64,000 bases of DNA, from assembly GCA_037447655.1 (NCBI GenBank), contig JBBHKE010001518.1, forward strand, positions 62,001-126,000, written 5' to 3'. Below the pieces are notes generated by a model. That model was not told the DNA's origin. It saw only the letters and a list, made by a program, of their open reading frames with translations, and made no database searches. This stretch comes from Zygnema cylindricum (lineage: Eukaryota > Streptophyta > Zygnematophyceae > Zygnematales > Zygnemataceae). Positions 1-11,388 of this stretch are shown here, piece after piece. The translations under genes were made by a program, and so were the position numbers. Numbering within the stretch: the first letter of the stretch is position 1; every line of letters begins with the position of its first letter.

Positions 1-90
1 ACCGTACGGTATTCTCCGTACATATGGTATTTGTCGACGCGGAAAGAGATTTTGGTCTCGCCGACGTGGAAAATGAATCCGTGAATTTAC

Positions 91-1125
91 CTGGTGTACT
101 TTTTGTTTGTCGGGACTCTGGACTGACCTTTAGGTATCGAATTTATTTTCCACGATACAGATGGGCTGCTTAGCAGAGGTCGCAAACGGCTAACCGAAAC
201 CGTAACCGACCGTTAACCGACCGCCCGCGTCGGATCCCGAACGGATTCGGGTGCCCAATTTGGGGGGGCGGGCGGATTCGGGCGGTTGATTCACAGAAAA
301 AAAATAAAAATCGGTTACGGTCGGGTAAGCAAAAAACGAAAAAAAATGAAAGTTTTGTACTGTTCATACATCCAACATTATTGTACTTTAAGCTCTTGTT
401 ATCGTGGAAGGTATACGGGAGATGTACAATTAATATTGTACTTATTCGGGTACGGACGGGTACAAGTAGTCGCGAGTAATCGAGTTTCGTTTAACTTTTT
501 CTTTCGTAAACAAGTTTCCAGTAACGGTTAACAATTTTGGAGCGTGACATAACCCGGTTGGGCGTCGGGTAGTCAGATTTTGAAAAAAAAAACGGATAGT
601 TTCGGTTATCTAAAATTTTGACTTTTGCGACCGCTGCCTGGTGTACATTTTCTTTGTCTGGACTGACCTTTCGGTATCGAATTTTCCACAATACAGATGT
701 GCTGCTTAGTGCTTACTCATCATGTATGGTATTGCGTCCCATTATGTTAATATATATTGCAATACGAAATCGAGCACAATATTACATTCGATATTTCAAA
801 CGAAAAGGGTACATGGCACAGGTCGCAAACGGTTAACAATTTTGGAGGGTCACATAACCCGGTCGGGCGTCATAGAGTCAAATTTTGAAAAAAAAAAAAA
901 CGGACCGTTTCGGTTATCTAAAATTTTGACTTTTGCGACCGCTGCTTGGTGTACTTTTTCTTTGTCTGGACTGACCTTTCGGTATCAATTTTTCCACGAT
1001 ACAGATGGGTTGCATAGTGCTTACTCATCATTATGGTATCGCGTCCCATTATGTAAATCTATATTGAGTTACAAAATCAAGCACAATATTACATTCGATA
1101 TTTCATACGAGAAGGGTACATGGTA
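91..1125 (+). repeat. 308-bp tandem repeat, about 2.5 copies, first copy interrupted
   Basis: A unit beginning ACTTTTGCGACCGCTGC recurs at 621 and 929, giving a 308-bp period. An earlier partial copy covers 91-187 and resumes at about 527. Shared blocks include TTTGTCTGGACTGACCTTT and the stretch around AGCACAATATTACATTCGAT. The units differ at scattered bases and by small indels, so the array is not recent. The 188-526 stretch that splits the first unit is described separately. Short ORFs across the array are not conserved in frame between units and are not called as genes. Confidence 0.85.
188..526. mobile_element. Probable small insertion inside the 308-bp repeat
   Basis: The first 308-bp unit is broken between GTCGCAAACGGCTAACC (near 180) and CGGTTAACAATTTTGG (near 526), two stretches that are contiguous in the next unit (near 823-845). 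The extra ~340 bp is flanked by CGGCTAAC / CGGTTAAC, which could be a diverged 8-bp target duplication. It is rich in CGGTTA/TAACCG-type words at its left end. No coding potential is recognisable. Calling it a mobile element is an inference from the interruption. Confidence 0.45.
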
Positions 1126-1204
1126 CTGGAGGAACAGTATCATCATACAACCAAGAGCCGAAAGTTAATGCACCTGAAATTTAATAAAGGCAAAAAGAAC
1201 CTTA

Positions 1205-1830
1205 GGGGGTGTGCCTACGTGTTAAAGTAATGGTTTTTTTCTCTAATTTTTCATAGAAAATGGGAATTGCAACAAGAAGTTTTTACGCCATACTAAAATT
1301 GGGCAAGAACCAAAGTACATTTGGCATCCTCTTCAAACTTTTAAAGAACTCTTATTTGGCGTTATTATCTTTTCAACACACTTCAAGCTCATCTTCACAC
1401 TTTGAATAAAAACGACTCGAGAGGTGATTTTGATAAAAGTAACAGCCGATTGACGAATAGAAAAACAATGTTGCATGGGTGAAACATCTTCTAAAACATT
1501 ATCTCGTAGTTGGGAGAGTCCATTAAAACAATGTGTTTGTCCAATTGCAAACTGTTTTTTTGTTTGTTTGGTTGTACGAAATTTCTTTCCACCATTTGTA
1601 GAAGTAGGCGATTGCTTATTTTGTCCACGTGTGGGCGTCTACAATTGTTCGCATTTTGATGGCATCTACAGCTATCGCAAGTTTTGGAGACGTCTACAGC
1701 CGTCACATATTTAAAGTAATGAAGGTGCAAGTAACGATTGACACAATAACACTTTGAAAAGTACACCGTAAAATTTGCGCTCAAATCCAAAGTAACATTC
1801 TAAAGATTCAGTGACATGGGCACATCGCCT
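1205..1830. mobile_element. Non-autonomous TIR element, PIF/Harbinger-like family A, copy A1
   Basis: The left end is TTA followed by GGGGGTGTGCCTACGTGTT. The right end, read in reverse, is AGGCGATGTGCCCATGTCA and is followed on the plus strand by TTA. Inverted ends plus a TTA duplication fit PIF/Harbinger elements, which duplicate TWA. The interior shares the block GACGTCTACA(A/G)CCGTCACAT with copy A2 at 57.1 kb. There is no transposase, so it would depend on a partner. The ends are imperfect, so the superfamily is inferred. Confidence 0.55.
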
Positions 1831-2344
1831 TTAGCTATGTACCCATGTAATCAAAACTTTGAAATGTAACTTTAGGTCTAGGTGAAGATTCTCTTTACTA
1901 TTTTTCAGAGTATTTTGACGTCCGAAATATAACTAATTATTGAATTTTTCATTACTTTAATTATGTGATAGTTGTAAACATCCATAAAACTTGAGACGGT
2001 TGTAGACCTCACAAATGTATGTTGCAAAACCTTTATTTGTTTACTTTTGGTGACATGGAACGTTATGGTTCTACAACTTGTGATGTCATGCTCAATTGTG
2101 ACAACGTTTACGCCACTAATTCTAAATCTCTCTGCAATGGCTTCATGATTTTGTTTTGTTGTCCTTTATCACTAAAGTTGCCATCAAACTATGCTCAAAG
2201 GCATTCAACAAAGAAATAGCTCTTTCATTTCATACCAAGAGTGTTTTATACAGGTAGTCATTTTGTGTGAATGTCATATACCGATATGTACATATTTTTG
2301 ACCTACCAATAATCAACATAGTAGTTTGATATATAGGTGTTGAC
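1831..2344. other. Intergenic, no gene recognised
   Basis: This is AT-rich unique-looking sequence. A second TIR-like word in the opposite sense (GTACCCATGTAATC, 1838-1853) suggests another family-A end. A 66-codon ORF at 2019-2219 has no recognisable domain and is not called. Confidence 0.4.
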
Positions 2345-2700
2345 AAAGTTATCGCGATGAAAAAAAATTGTATCGCAATGAATTATCGATGCATTGGGCC
2401 CGAAAAGTTATCGGCAAATATTGTACGGTTGTACACTTGTACGATTGTTTTATGGACACCGTGACGTGGCATTCCGTACTATATAAGGTTTAAAATACAA
2501 TACATAATATTATAAAATACTACCATATAATGTACTATATTGTTAGCACTTAACGGCAGTTAAAAAAATTGTTGGTTTCATTCTGATAGATCCAAACCCC
2601 TAACCGTTCTATAAGAATTAAATATTATTCTTAGTTTTATCGCAATAATTTTTTTCCCGTTACGCAGCAATACATATTTTCATTGTCGCATTTCATTCTA
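2345..2700 (-). mobile_element. Degraded inverted copy of the hAT-like MITE
   Basis: The stretch GACGTGGCATTCCGTACTAT at about 2464 and the following TA-rich run align with the reverse complement of the centre of the 9805-10398 MITE (about 9935-10025). Scattered ATCG/ATCGCAATG words on both sides match its (T)ATCG-rich ends. The TIRs are eroded and no target duplication is visible. Confidence 0.5.
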
Positions 2701-3955
2701 AAACAAGAGAGAGAGGAGCGACATACTAATTGGGAGGTCTGAGACCCCTACATTATTTTTTCCTATACGTGCGTCATTCTTTCCATACACGTTGAAATCC
2801 AAAGTAAGCCATTTCAGGAAGCTAAGAGAACTTGGGACCATGCACGTCCAAACCGGATCAAGAAATATAAATCCAATCTTAGAATAGTCATAACGATAGG
2901 AATTGCAAAATTAGGAGAGGGAAAGAGAAAGTGACATTCACATACGTATATCATAAAATAAAGGCTTTAAAAAATCCATTATAAGAGAGAAAAAATATAA
3001 AATGTAACTTTAGACTGTTATTCTTTTGCAATAAAACACTCTCGTTATCTCTTTTTGTGTGAATGATGCTTTTTATGCCAGTACTCTGCCTGTTTAAACA
3101 AATGTGCACAAAACATCCAAGTGGCGATCAAATGACCAATGCCATGTGGACTAATATGTTACACCTCTAATAATGTAATGTTGGGGAAGACATTACTATT
3201 AGTGTCTCCCTCAATGATCGTGGATCAACTCAACATGTTGCTTTGTCATAGGTGACTGAAAGCGTGATAAGAATCAACCGGGAGAGTCTCCTAGAGTCGC
3301 ACTAAAGTCAAAACCCTACTCGATTCTACAATGATATCTCTTTTGCTTCAACCAAGACCGTAGTTGAAAACAAACGTTATTCAAAAATAATCTGCAGTCT
3401 CACTTTGTAAAATTCCAAGGCGCGTGTTAAAATCCTCGTCAACCACTTGTAACAAAAATTCCAACTTAACGTCACTTCCACAAAGGTGAGTTTCGTCGTC
3501 CCTTCAAAGTTCTGTTCGTACTATATCGTTAAAAACGTAAATCAACAGATGTCTCTTACCATAATTGCCACGATAACGTGTAGGAAAATTTCCAATTATT
3601 TAGGCAGTTGAATAAAATTGATTCGTCCAAATTGCAAATTGCATGCGCCGTAGTCCAACAAACATTTGAGGTTCATACACGCATTACAAAGTCCGGAGGA
3701 GTTTCACCAACCTCGATGCAGGTTTATCCTTGGAATTATAATGAGAGAGGTTTGGAGGTGGTCCTCGAATGTTCTCGCTAGGCGATGACGATGCTCTTGT
3801 CGGAGGATCTGGTTTACAAGTGAACTTTGTATATCTAGTCGTTTGCGCCCTCATTTTGACCATTTTTGGTTTCTTCTGCTTATTCAAATTAGAATTATCT
3901 TCCTCTCCAAGAAACATCATTTATTTGGAACATGTTTTAGCTCCACATAAAATTC
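2701..3955. other. Intergenic, no gene recognised; may hold the lost 3' end of the degraded copia
   Basis: No domain-bearing ORF was found. A 78-codon minus ORF (3684-3920) follows the RNase H remnant of the neighbouring degraded copia and may be its 3' tail, but it shows no copia motif. No clear LTR boundary or polypurine tract was identified. Confidence 0.35.
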
Positions 3956-5415
3956 ATTTGTTTGTCCTAACAACTTGAGTGAGCATATTGGAAGCGCTCT
4001 CTTTCTGTGGCATGTATTTAAACACCAACGCTTTAGCTATTGTTGTATTCGTGATGAAAAAATACCTCATAAAGATATATTTATTCTTAGAATGTTTCAT
4101 AAGGTTCTTCGTTTGAGCGAGGCAATTGTCTCTCAAAAGCGTATTCCTTGTTTGTGTGAGGTTGAGTTCTTTGAGGACTCCCTTTTGCCATTAAATCTCT
4201 TTTAAAGTGGTGGGCGCCGCAAGGTATTGAGCTTCCATCATAGGCAGTTCAAATATTTTTTGGAATTTGGAGCTGTAACGCAAGCTTACATTGCCTACAT
4301 TGCACAGGTAGCGTGTCGTTGATTTTATATTGCGTAAATCCTTCAACTAGTCAACGTCGATAATTTCACGATTCTCAACAATGTCATGCTTTCCGCCAAA
4401 TGTGAGAGGGCAATTGATTTTTTTTTAGATATTTTATAACTTTTTTAATTTCTAATGTTGTTTTCTTTGTCAATGTAGGTACCTGCTCAAAATTTTGATG
4501 GTACCGACGATATTTGGGTTCACCAAGCACTAAACTCGTTTCCCAAGCTCTTCGATGAACTTCTCTCCCAGCTTGATTAGAGGAGAAATCATATTTGCTT
4601 ATTGTAACTAAAATCGGTAAGTAGCTCACCAATTTATTTCCTCTGTGAGAGTTGGAATTTTTTATCTTCTTTGTTTCTTACGACTTAGATGCCGATAACG
4701 TTTTTGAGTTCCCTTCGGTTTTTTCTTTCAAATGAATTAGTTAACTTCTTCTCTATCTTCGCTGTATTTTTTTAGTCTACCTTTGAACCATCTGGTCATC
4801 CACATGTATAGAAATTAAAATGTTAAGTTTCTCATAATAATATATTGAGTGGTCAACCCTTCGCTCTGCATCTATCTTCATACTCGAAGATATAGCTAAT
4901 CTATAGAGTGTTTTTGACAATTTGCAAACCTTGTCAGGATTAATATGATCCTCTTAATCCTTTATTTGTTTCATGTAAAGTTCCACCTCGATGTCAATAT
5001 GGAGGAAGGCAGTCTTCACGTCCATCTATTAACCCTCTATTCCACGGGTTGCCACAAGTGAGAGGAGTGCTCTTATGGAGGTGAAATTGACAACTAGAGC
5101 AAACGTTTCCTGGTAATATATCCCCTCCTTTTGTGAACACCACTTTATGAGCAACCTCACTTTTTAGCGGTCTAACATTCTATCATTGTTACGTTAATCT
5201 TGAAAGACAACTTAATGCTTATCGACTTCCTCCCCTCTGGCAGGCCCTTGAGTGTCTCATTGTTGTTTTTGTTAATCGACGCTATCTCTTTGTTGACGGT
5301 CGCTCTCCAATTTTCACCATCAAAGGCAGCACGACCCCAAACAAAGAGATTTAGAGAGAGACTAACCCTCGGCCGGTCCAAGAAAACGGGATAAAATCTG
5401 TTTCGGGCTTGCATA
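3955..5415 (-). pseudogene. Highly degraded Ty1/copia pol (reverse transcriptase and RNase H)
   Basis: Read on the minus strand in shifting frames. Residues resembling the copia RT start (NWRATVNKEIASINKN, then LPEGRKSI) lie near 5335-5230. The core block (ETFALVVNFTSIRALLSL, then MDVKTAFLH) lies near 5110-5000. A VCKL...LYRL block and a catalytic HVDD, in place of YVDD, follow near 4940-4790. Further on, an RNase H-like tail (SKFQKIFELPMMEAQY; KYIFMRYFFI; ASNMLTQVVRTNK) spans 4275-3960. Many stops and frameshifts interrupt it. In copia elements these domains copy RNA to DNA and remove the template. Gag, protease and integrase are not recognisable upstream. It is much older than the other copia copies in the window. 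Confidence 0.8.
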
Positions 5416-7110
5416 TAAAATCAGGAAGCAAATTTTATTTTTGTTTTCGTAGATGTAGGATGGGAAGAGACACTCAACAGTGATTTCTTTAACTAAAGTT
5501 TTCTTTTGACGGCGGTTGAGTTAAGGTAAAAAGACTCCCAACTCTTACTGAAATGTAATGAGGTATCATATTGAAGGACTATGTTCGTTACGCACCTCCA
5601 AAAAGAACAAGAAATGAATGTAGGAAAGGATCCATCTCGAGCGCCAAGGGAACATGAGAGCCTAAGATTTCAAGAGAAATGTCGGCCTGGCAAATAAACA
5701 CATTACCCGTGGGGGGGGACGCGGTACTTAATTGAGGGACCAACCATAAAAACAACTAGAAAGTTGCATGGAAAAGAAGCATAAGGTTTGAGAATGGAAA
5801 TCGAAGCAAAATTCTCGACAACTAATAGAGAGACTTAATAGAGAGACTTGCATCCCCAAACAAGTATAAGATTTTCGTGACAAGATGCAAAAAGTGTTTT
5901 TCATACTAGTTTAGGAATAATGTAAAAAAAGGGGAGACTACGCACAAGTTTCTCAATCTTTGGTTTAGCGCCCAAATTTCAATTCTAAAGACAATGGTAT
6001 TTTGGGGAACAATAGACGTCGGTCAAGAAACACCACAGTTTCAAGGAGGATATCTATCCAAGTTTGTAATGAAAGTAATTAGTGAGAGACAAGGACCAAA
6101 GTCATTTTAAAAGAAAGCGTTTTGAATGTTAGAGAGGAAAAGGCACCCTTGTTCCTAAAAGATGACAAGTTTCAAGGGATCCTAGAGGATGAGTTATGAA
6201 TGAAAGAGGTAAGGTGTGAATCGAGGGAAGGTATGATCATTTTCATTTCTACTTTACGAATAATAGTTTTATGGGGGCGAGGACCACACCCGTTTTTATC
6301 CCTAAGACTTTTGGAAAAGGATATTCCACGCCTATAGGCAAGGAGAAACCTTTTTCGACCTTTTACGAGACGAATAAGGGGACAAAAGAGAGGAGTAGAT
6401 GGAGGAAGAAACCTCTTTTAGGGAATCTTCCTGAAAATTCGAGTAGCTCACACCTCAACAATGGGAAATGATTGTCGACAAAGGGATATGCCAAATACAA
6501 GTCTTTGTAGGGGAAAAGAGGAAAGGAATAAATTTTTGATATTTGATGCCGAGACAAATTCTCTAAGGGATAAGGCTAGAATTAATATAGACCATTGTCA
6601 ACTCTTGAAGTTGAGATACGACAATAACGGACGGCAAGGACATTCTTTAGATTGGGGGAGTAATCACCGACCAAAACATGGTGTGGTTGTCCAAAGAAGA
6701 AAAAGAGCTATAGATGTCCATAGCTCAAATAAAGTTGGGGAACTATACGGGGAGGTCATTATCATAAGCATAAAGAGCCCAAATATGATTAAATTGACGA
6801 TGGAAGACCTCTCCAAGCTCGTACATGTCCAACTTGGGGCGAGGTGGCAGTAAGACCAAGTGGCCGAGAAAAAAATCGAGATAGAAGAAATCATTTCTCA
6901 AGCCGCTATGATGAAAAAGACGAGAGAGACACAAGAAAGAGAAAAGGGCACTATTGTTTGGGAAGGATACTTAGCACAGGGTGTCCAGAATCAGCAAAAT
7001 AACCTACTCCATCTAATAACCTACTCCCTCGAAGGAAAAGATTGTCAAGACAAAAGCAACCAATGTATTGCGTTTTAAGGAATCTTTGCCGTAGCAATAT
7101 CGCTAAGTTA
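5416..7110. other. Unassigned, possibly the eroded upstream half of the minus-strand copia
   Basis: By position this should contain the integrase and gag of the degraded minus-strand copia, but neither strand gives recognisable motifs. A 130-codon plus ORF (6461-6853) and a 76-codon minus ORF (6664-6894) overlap and neither shows a known domain. They are not called as genes. Confidence 0.3.
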
Positions 7111-7129
7111 GGATTACATGGGGACACGC
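7111..7129. mobile_element. Isolated right end of a family-A TIR element
   Basis: GGATTACATGGGGACACGCC matches the right terminus of copy A2 (57233-57250) and is followed by C then TAA, the trinucleotide expected of a PIF/Harbinger-type duplication. No matching left end of plausible spacing is nearby, except the A1 left end 5.9 kb away. Confidence 0.45.
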
Positions 7130-7659
7130 CCTAAGTATTTTCTCAATATTGAATGATGCACTTAAAAAAATATCATGTCATTAGAAGGTAATGAAAAAAT
7201 GTAAACTCGATCTTTGACATCTTGGAACTTAGAATGTACATTAGTTTGGCATCTTCACTTTTTCGACCAATCATCCACGTCAAGCCAAATCATGCCAAGT
7301 CAGCTTTACACCCAAAATTGAATAATGAAGAGAGGTATTTTAACGCAAAATAACATATGAACAAAGAGTAGGAAACCATTTTGGCACGTATCAAATGATG
7401 TGGACATTTTGGCACGAGGGAGCGTACACGCTGTTTTTCATATATGCCCGTCGAACCCATGTACGGAAATATAATTGCTATTGTCTCGAAACTTTCCTTT
7501 CAAAGAGTCTTTGCAAAACATATACATCGTTGAATCCTTTTGCTCTTCCTTTTCCTATGCCTCTCCCTTTCCATTTTCTTGCATCAGACTTACCTTTGGT
7601 ATGAAAAGAAAGAGATGAAAAATATTTTTTTTGACTATCTTTGCAATACCAATAGTTGG

Positions 7660-8548
7660 ATCTTTAAATAAAATTTCAACTCAAAATAAAAACTCAAAAA
7701 ATAGAAAACAATCACAACGTAAGCTCATCAAATACAATAGTATAATCAGCCAAAATATTTATAAGTGTTTTGGCCGAAGCCTTATCACATAAACTCTTCT
7801 ACCCTATTTTCTCTACACTCGTAAAAGATCACTCAAGAATGATCATACTCCTTAGAAACTCTATTCTCCAAATGGATCGTTAAGGGTCATCACCTCTCTC
7901 TTAATTGATCACAAAAGATCTTCCCCTCTTTCTTGATTGATCACGAAGGATCTACATCTCTACACCTCAATTGATCCAAGGCTAATACCAAGATAATTAT
8001 GCAGCTGAACTACGTTGCCTAAATAGCCTCTCTCGCTAGCTTACGATGCTAAACAAGCTAGTAAGGCAACAAACTTTGTCCCATTTCTAGCTGACGCACA
8101 CGGAAAGGAATTTTCCAACGAAAGAAGGTGCACACTCCTCTGAAACGCGAAACTTCAAACGAGAAGTTTCACACGTGTTGTGTTTACTCACAAAACTAAA
8201 ACTAGCAAAAGTGACGTGAAACGAAATCGTACATTTCGTTCGCTGACTCATCAAATATTGACATGAAACAAAGTCGTACGTTTCAGCGCCAAACAACGCT
8301 GCAAAAGATATAAACTCCAAACGTACATATAAAAGATACTGAATAATCAAAGCTGAACGCTTCAAACGCCAATCTGATATATTAGTTACATCCAAAACAC
8401 ACCGTCACAAATCCAAAGGCATTTGTACCAAATATCTCCAATCCAATACATAAACGCAAATTGAAGTCGAGCGCTTCGTACGCAAACGCGGTATACATTG
8501 TTGTTCGCCGAAGCGTCACTTCACGCGATTCAATAAGGAAATTTAACA
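7660..8548 (-). mobile_element. Probable copia LTR remnant, minus orientation
   Basis: In minus orientation a purine tract (AATAAGAGGGGGAT, 8549-8565) is followed by TGTTAAATTTCC, the usual polypurine-tract/LTR-start arrangement. The body contains ACGTGAAACGAAAT (8214-8227), the reverse complement of the motif shared with the other LTRs of the window. Repeated TTGATCAC-type words lie at 7840-7975. The low end is uncertain; a poor primer-site resemblance (TTGGTATTGCAAAG read on minus) lies near 7640-7654. No coding domains flank it. Confidence 0.45.
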
Positions 8549-8629
8549 ATCCCCCTCTTATTGGCAAAATCGCCAAACATCCTTAAGAGAAAACTCCATG
8601 CGATTTCGGCCGCTTTGCCGATTCCCACA

Positions 8630-8660
8630 ATAACGTAACAATCCCCCTTTTCAAGCTTCT
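8630..8660 (-). other. Second polypurine-tract/LTR-start-like junction, minus strand
   Basis: Read on minus, GAAAAGGGGGAT is followed by TGTTACGTTATTG, the same arrangement as at 8549. It may be a tandem or related LTR end. No LTR body can be delimited. Confidence 0.3.
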
Positions 8661-9796
8661 TCTCCATTAGGCTGTTCGAGTAAACATGCGGATATGTCTA
8701 TTTTTAGTGTTTACTGGCACGGCCTTCCATTATGTCGTGCTAGTAGACATCGTTTCTCAATTATGATTGGCGCCACGTATGTTAGAGTCTAGAATTTAAA
8801 AATATGCAAAATATATTCAACGGAAAGTCAGAACGAAATATGTCTACCAGGGTAATGTACTTAAATTTAGTACGAGTATACTCTAACGTACTATGTGTAC
8901 CTTCATCAGGGTTTGTAACAAACCCTACCTTCCTCATTGCCATGGCTTTTATTTGAATGCCCGCCTCCAACGGAAAGCCTCTACGTAGGTGACATTTGTC
9001 ACCTTTTTACGTGTATTAATACAGTGAAAGCGCGTCGTGGACACTGGATACCAAGTGGATGGTACTTTTGGTGGGCTGTTCCTTGGAACCTTCAGCTAGC
9101 ATGGCCGAAAGCACATGGGGTGTACGATGTGTTCGGTTCTCATCGACTGTTCGTGTTGGCGATTTTTTTTACTTTTCACTTGTACATCGCGCACATTGTC
9201 CTGTTTGAAGAGACTCTCTTCAAACTCGACGACGTGCGCGATTGCTTCGCGAATCTAGAAAAGAACAAAATCCAACAGTCGATACTTACACCTATAATGT
9301 TGGAGCTATCCAGTGAACATGTTTCGTCAGTTTTCGTTTGATAAAAAAATAAAATTTGTACAAATCTGTAGGAAAGTATACGCCGTCCAGTAAACAACCC
9401 CACTTTTCCTCTAATGGAAGTTCACCCTCATTGTGGGGATTGTCAAACTCCAATTTGCTGAAAAAAAAAAGTAAACTAAAAAAATTAACACCAACGGACA
9501 AATGCGACGTTAGTCAATTTGCCGATTCGCACAAAAGTCCAATATTCCCCTCGATACTGGAAGAATCGCCACGAAGCGTAACCAAATCCAATTTTGGTCG
9601 TTCACTCCTCAAAAGTAACATAAATGATTGCGTAATCATACATAATTTTACCACATGGCTCATCGACAATTGATTGACTATTCGTTAAACTTTTGTCAAT
9701 TGCCGCTCCAAATTAATACGTAATCGGCCGTTGAATTTTTGAACTCATGGTCGAAAATTGCCTCCCCAAATCGCATCCAAATCTCCATGATAGTCC
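8661..9796. other. Unassigned region
   Basis: It contains overlapping ORFs on both strands (134 codons plus at 8937-9341; 105 codons plus at 9356-9673) without recognisable domains. A short hairpin (AGGTGACA/TGTCACCT separated by 2 bases) lies near 8986-9003. It could be the eroded interior of a retroelement. Nothing firm can be said. Confidence 0.3.
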
Positions 9797-9804
9797 AATT
9801 TTAA

Positions 9805-10398
9805 TAGTGTTGTGTATCGGTAAAAAACTTATCGCAATAACACCGATACCGATAGTTATCGGTTATCGAACGGTCAGAGGTCCCGATATATCGGTCCGAG
9901 ACCAACAAATTCCATATCGACGATAACTTATAAAATATACAGTACGCATACTATAGTACTTTATAATATACTGTATTATATTATTTACATTATATAGCGT
10001 GGCATGCCACGTATTACAATCTATTCCGTATCTCCTCAACTCAAAATTATTATGGACATCGCAACACGTCAACGTAGACAAATTTAAAATAATACTTTAT
10101 AGTTCTAAAACTATACTACCGAATTGTAAAATTGGAGAATCAAACTTTTTCGAAAAAAAAACGAACAGACGAACAGAGCTGACTGAAAGCATGTGTCAGA
10201 CTGCCTCCATTTACAGATTATCTCTACGGTTCGTATAGTTATCGATATCGGTGTTATCACCGATAATAACCAATAAATATCGGTTATTTATCGGCGATAA
10301 CATCGATGGCGATAAATTATACCAATATATCGATTATCGGGTACCCGAAAAAAGGTCCATATCGGTAATAGATAAATCCTTACCGATACACAACACTA
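9805..10398. mobile_element. hAT-type MITE with perfect 8-bp target duplication
   Basis: The element starts TAGTGTTGTGTATCGGTAA and ends with TTACCGATACACAACACTA, its inverted complement. Identical 8-bp AATTTTAA sequences flank it at 9797-9804 and 10399-10406. An 8-bp target duplication with TA/CA-G-type ends defines the hAT superfamily. At 594 bp, with no ORF and a TA-rich core, it is a non-autonomous MITE that would need a hAT transposase in trans. The ends carry many ATCGGT/ACCGAT words in both orientations, typical of subterminal repeats. Confidence 0.9.
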
Positions 10399-10406
10399 AA
10401 TTTTAA

Positions 10407-11130
10407 TGGACATAAAAATGATGTCAAATATGGTATGGATGATGTACAATAACGGCTTTATGCCACCTGACGATATGCGTTGACGACATAATTACGAAGA
10501 CCGCCAAAATGTTCGGTATTGTTCCAACTTAAAAGGTACATTAGGATTCCAATCGCCTCTCTATACGAAATAATTTATTCTCCCCTCATACGTACGCAAA
10601 ATCAGATTGTGTAAATACAAATCCAAATCTTCGCTCGTGTAACAAACCATATAACGATTCGATAACCACCACACTATTTTAGAAGGCTTTGATATGATGA
10701 CCCCTTCTCGGCCTTGCAACCAAAAAAACCTCGACGTCAACACGACTACACGTTTGTGTACGGAAAATGCACGCACGCACAAAAATTTAATTTCAATTTC
10801 CCTTTGTTTCGTGACGTCGAAAACGAACGTCACGCTCTCCAATTCACTTTCCTTTTTGTCCTTCTCAACTCTCTTCTCTTCTGCCGCCTCCAATTTCGTT
10901 TCCTATCCTCTTAATTCGGAAAACCATTGTGGGCTCCCAACAATATTCTTGAAAAAAAAAATCTCAACAAATAAATTTGATTTCTCTTGCATCCAAAATA
11001 GAATGATGGGAGTCTGTAACCTTCTTTCTTGCCGAAAATAAGAAAGCTTATTCGACTTCTTCCCCCTCATAATTCAAGAACTCATTCGAACAATTTTTTT
11101 CTTCCTCTCTTTTCCTCCAACTTTACTTTG
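10407..11130. other. No gene recognised; eroded interior of the adjacent minus-strand LTR element
   Basis: It lies downstream (minus sense) of the gag start at 11131-11319. A 110-codon minus ORF (10561-10893) has a Lys/Glu-rich beginning but no gag or pol motif. Not called as a gene. Confidence 0.35.
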
Positions 11131-11319
11131 TTAGAGGCTAATTGGAACTTGACTTAAAACCTTGAAATTGCGAAGAGCCATTAAGAGCTTCTCTGATTCC
11201 CCAACTCCAAAACTGACTTCAGTGTCTTCCTCCTTTGTGGTGTCTTCCTCCTTCCGCTTATCTTCCATGAGCTCTTTATCTCTTAAGGTGATAGGTGAAT
11301 TCCTCCACCCATAACTCAT
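11131..11319 (-). pseudogene. Gag start of a truncated copia element
   Basis: A 62-codon frame begins about 55 bp after the primer-binding site of the LTR at 11389-12016, where gag normally starts. The peptide is charged (KRKEEDTTKEEDTE) like the N-terminal extensions of the other gags here, but ends before any UBN2 core. The assignment rests on position. Confidence 0.4.
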
Positions 11320-11374
11320 AAACTCTCAATGTTTAAAAAATTATTTTAACTCAAATCTAAATGTAATAAGCACT

Positions 11375-11388
11375 GCTCCGATACCAAT
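11375..11388 (-). other. Primer-binding site of truncated copia
   Basis: Read on minus, the LTR end TCTATCA is followed by ATTGGTATCGGAGC, the same primer site as copia-1 and copia-2. It resembles the complement of the initiator methionine tRNA 3' region used by copia elements. Confidence 0.75.

Noticed and set aside
6461-6853. 130-codon plus ORF as a host gene
   Set aside because: No domain, and it sits antisense in the expected interior of a degraded minus-strand copia; the neighbouring frames are also open.
8937-9341. 134-codon plus ORF
   Set aside because: No recognisable domain, Trp/Phe-rich composition without a clear pattern, overlapped by minus ORFs, and located between retroelement remnants.
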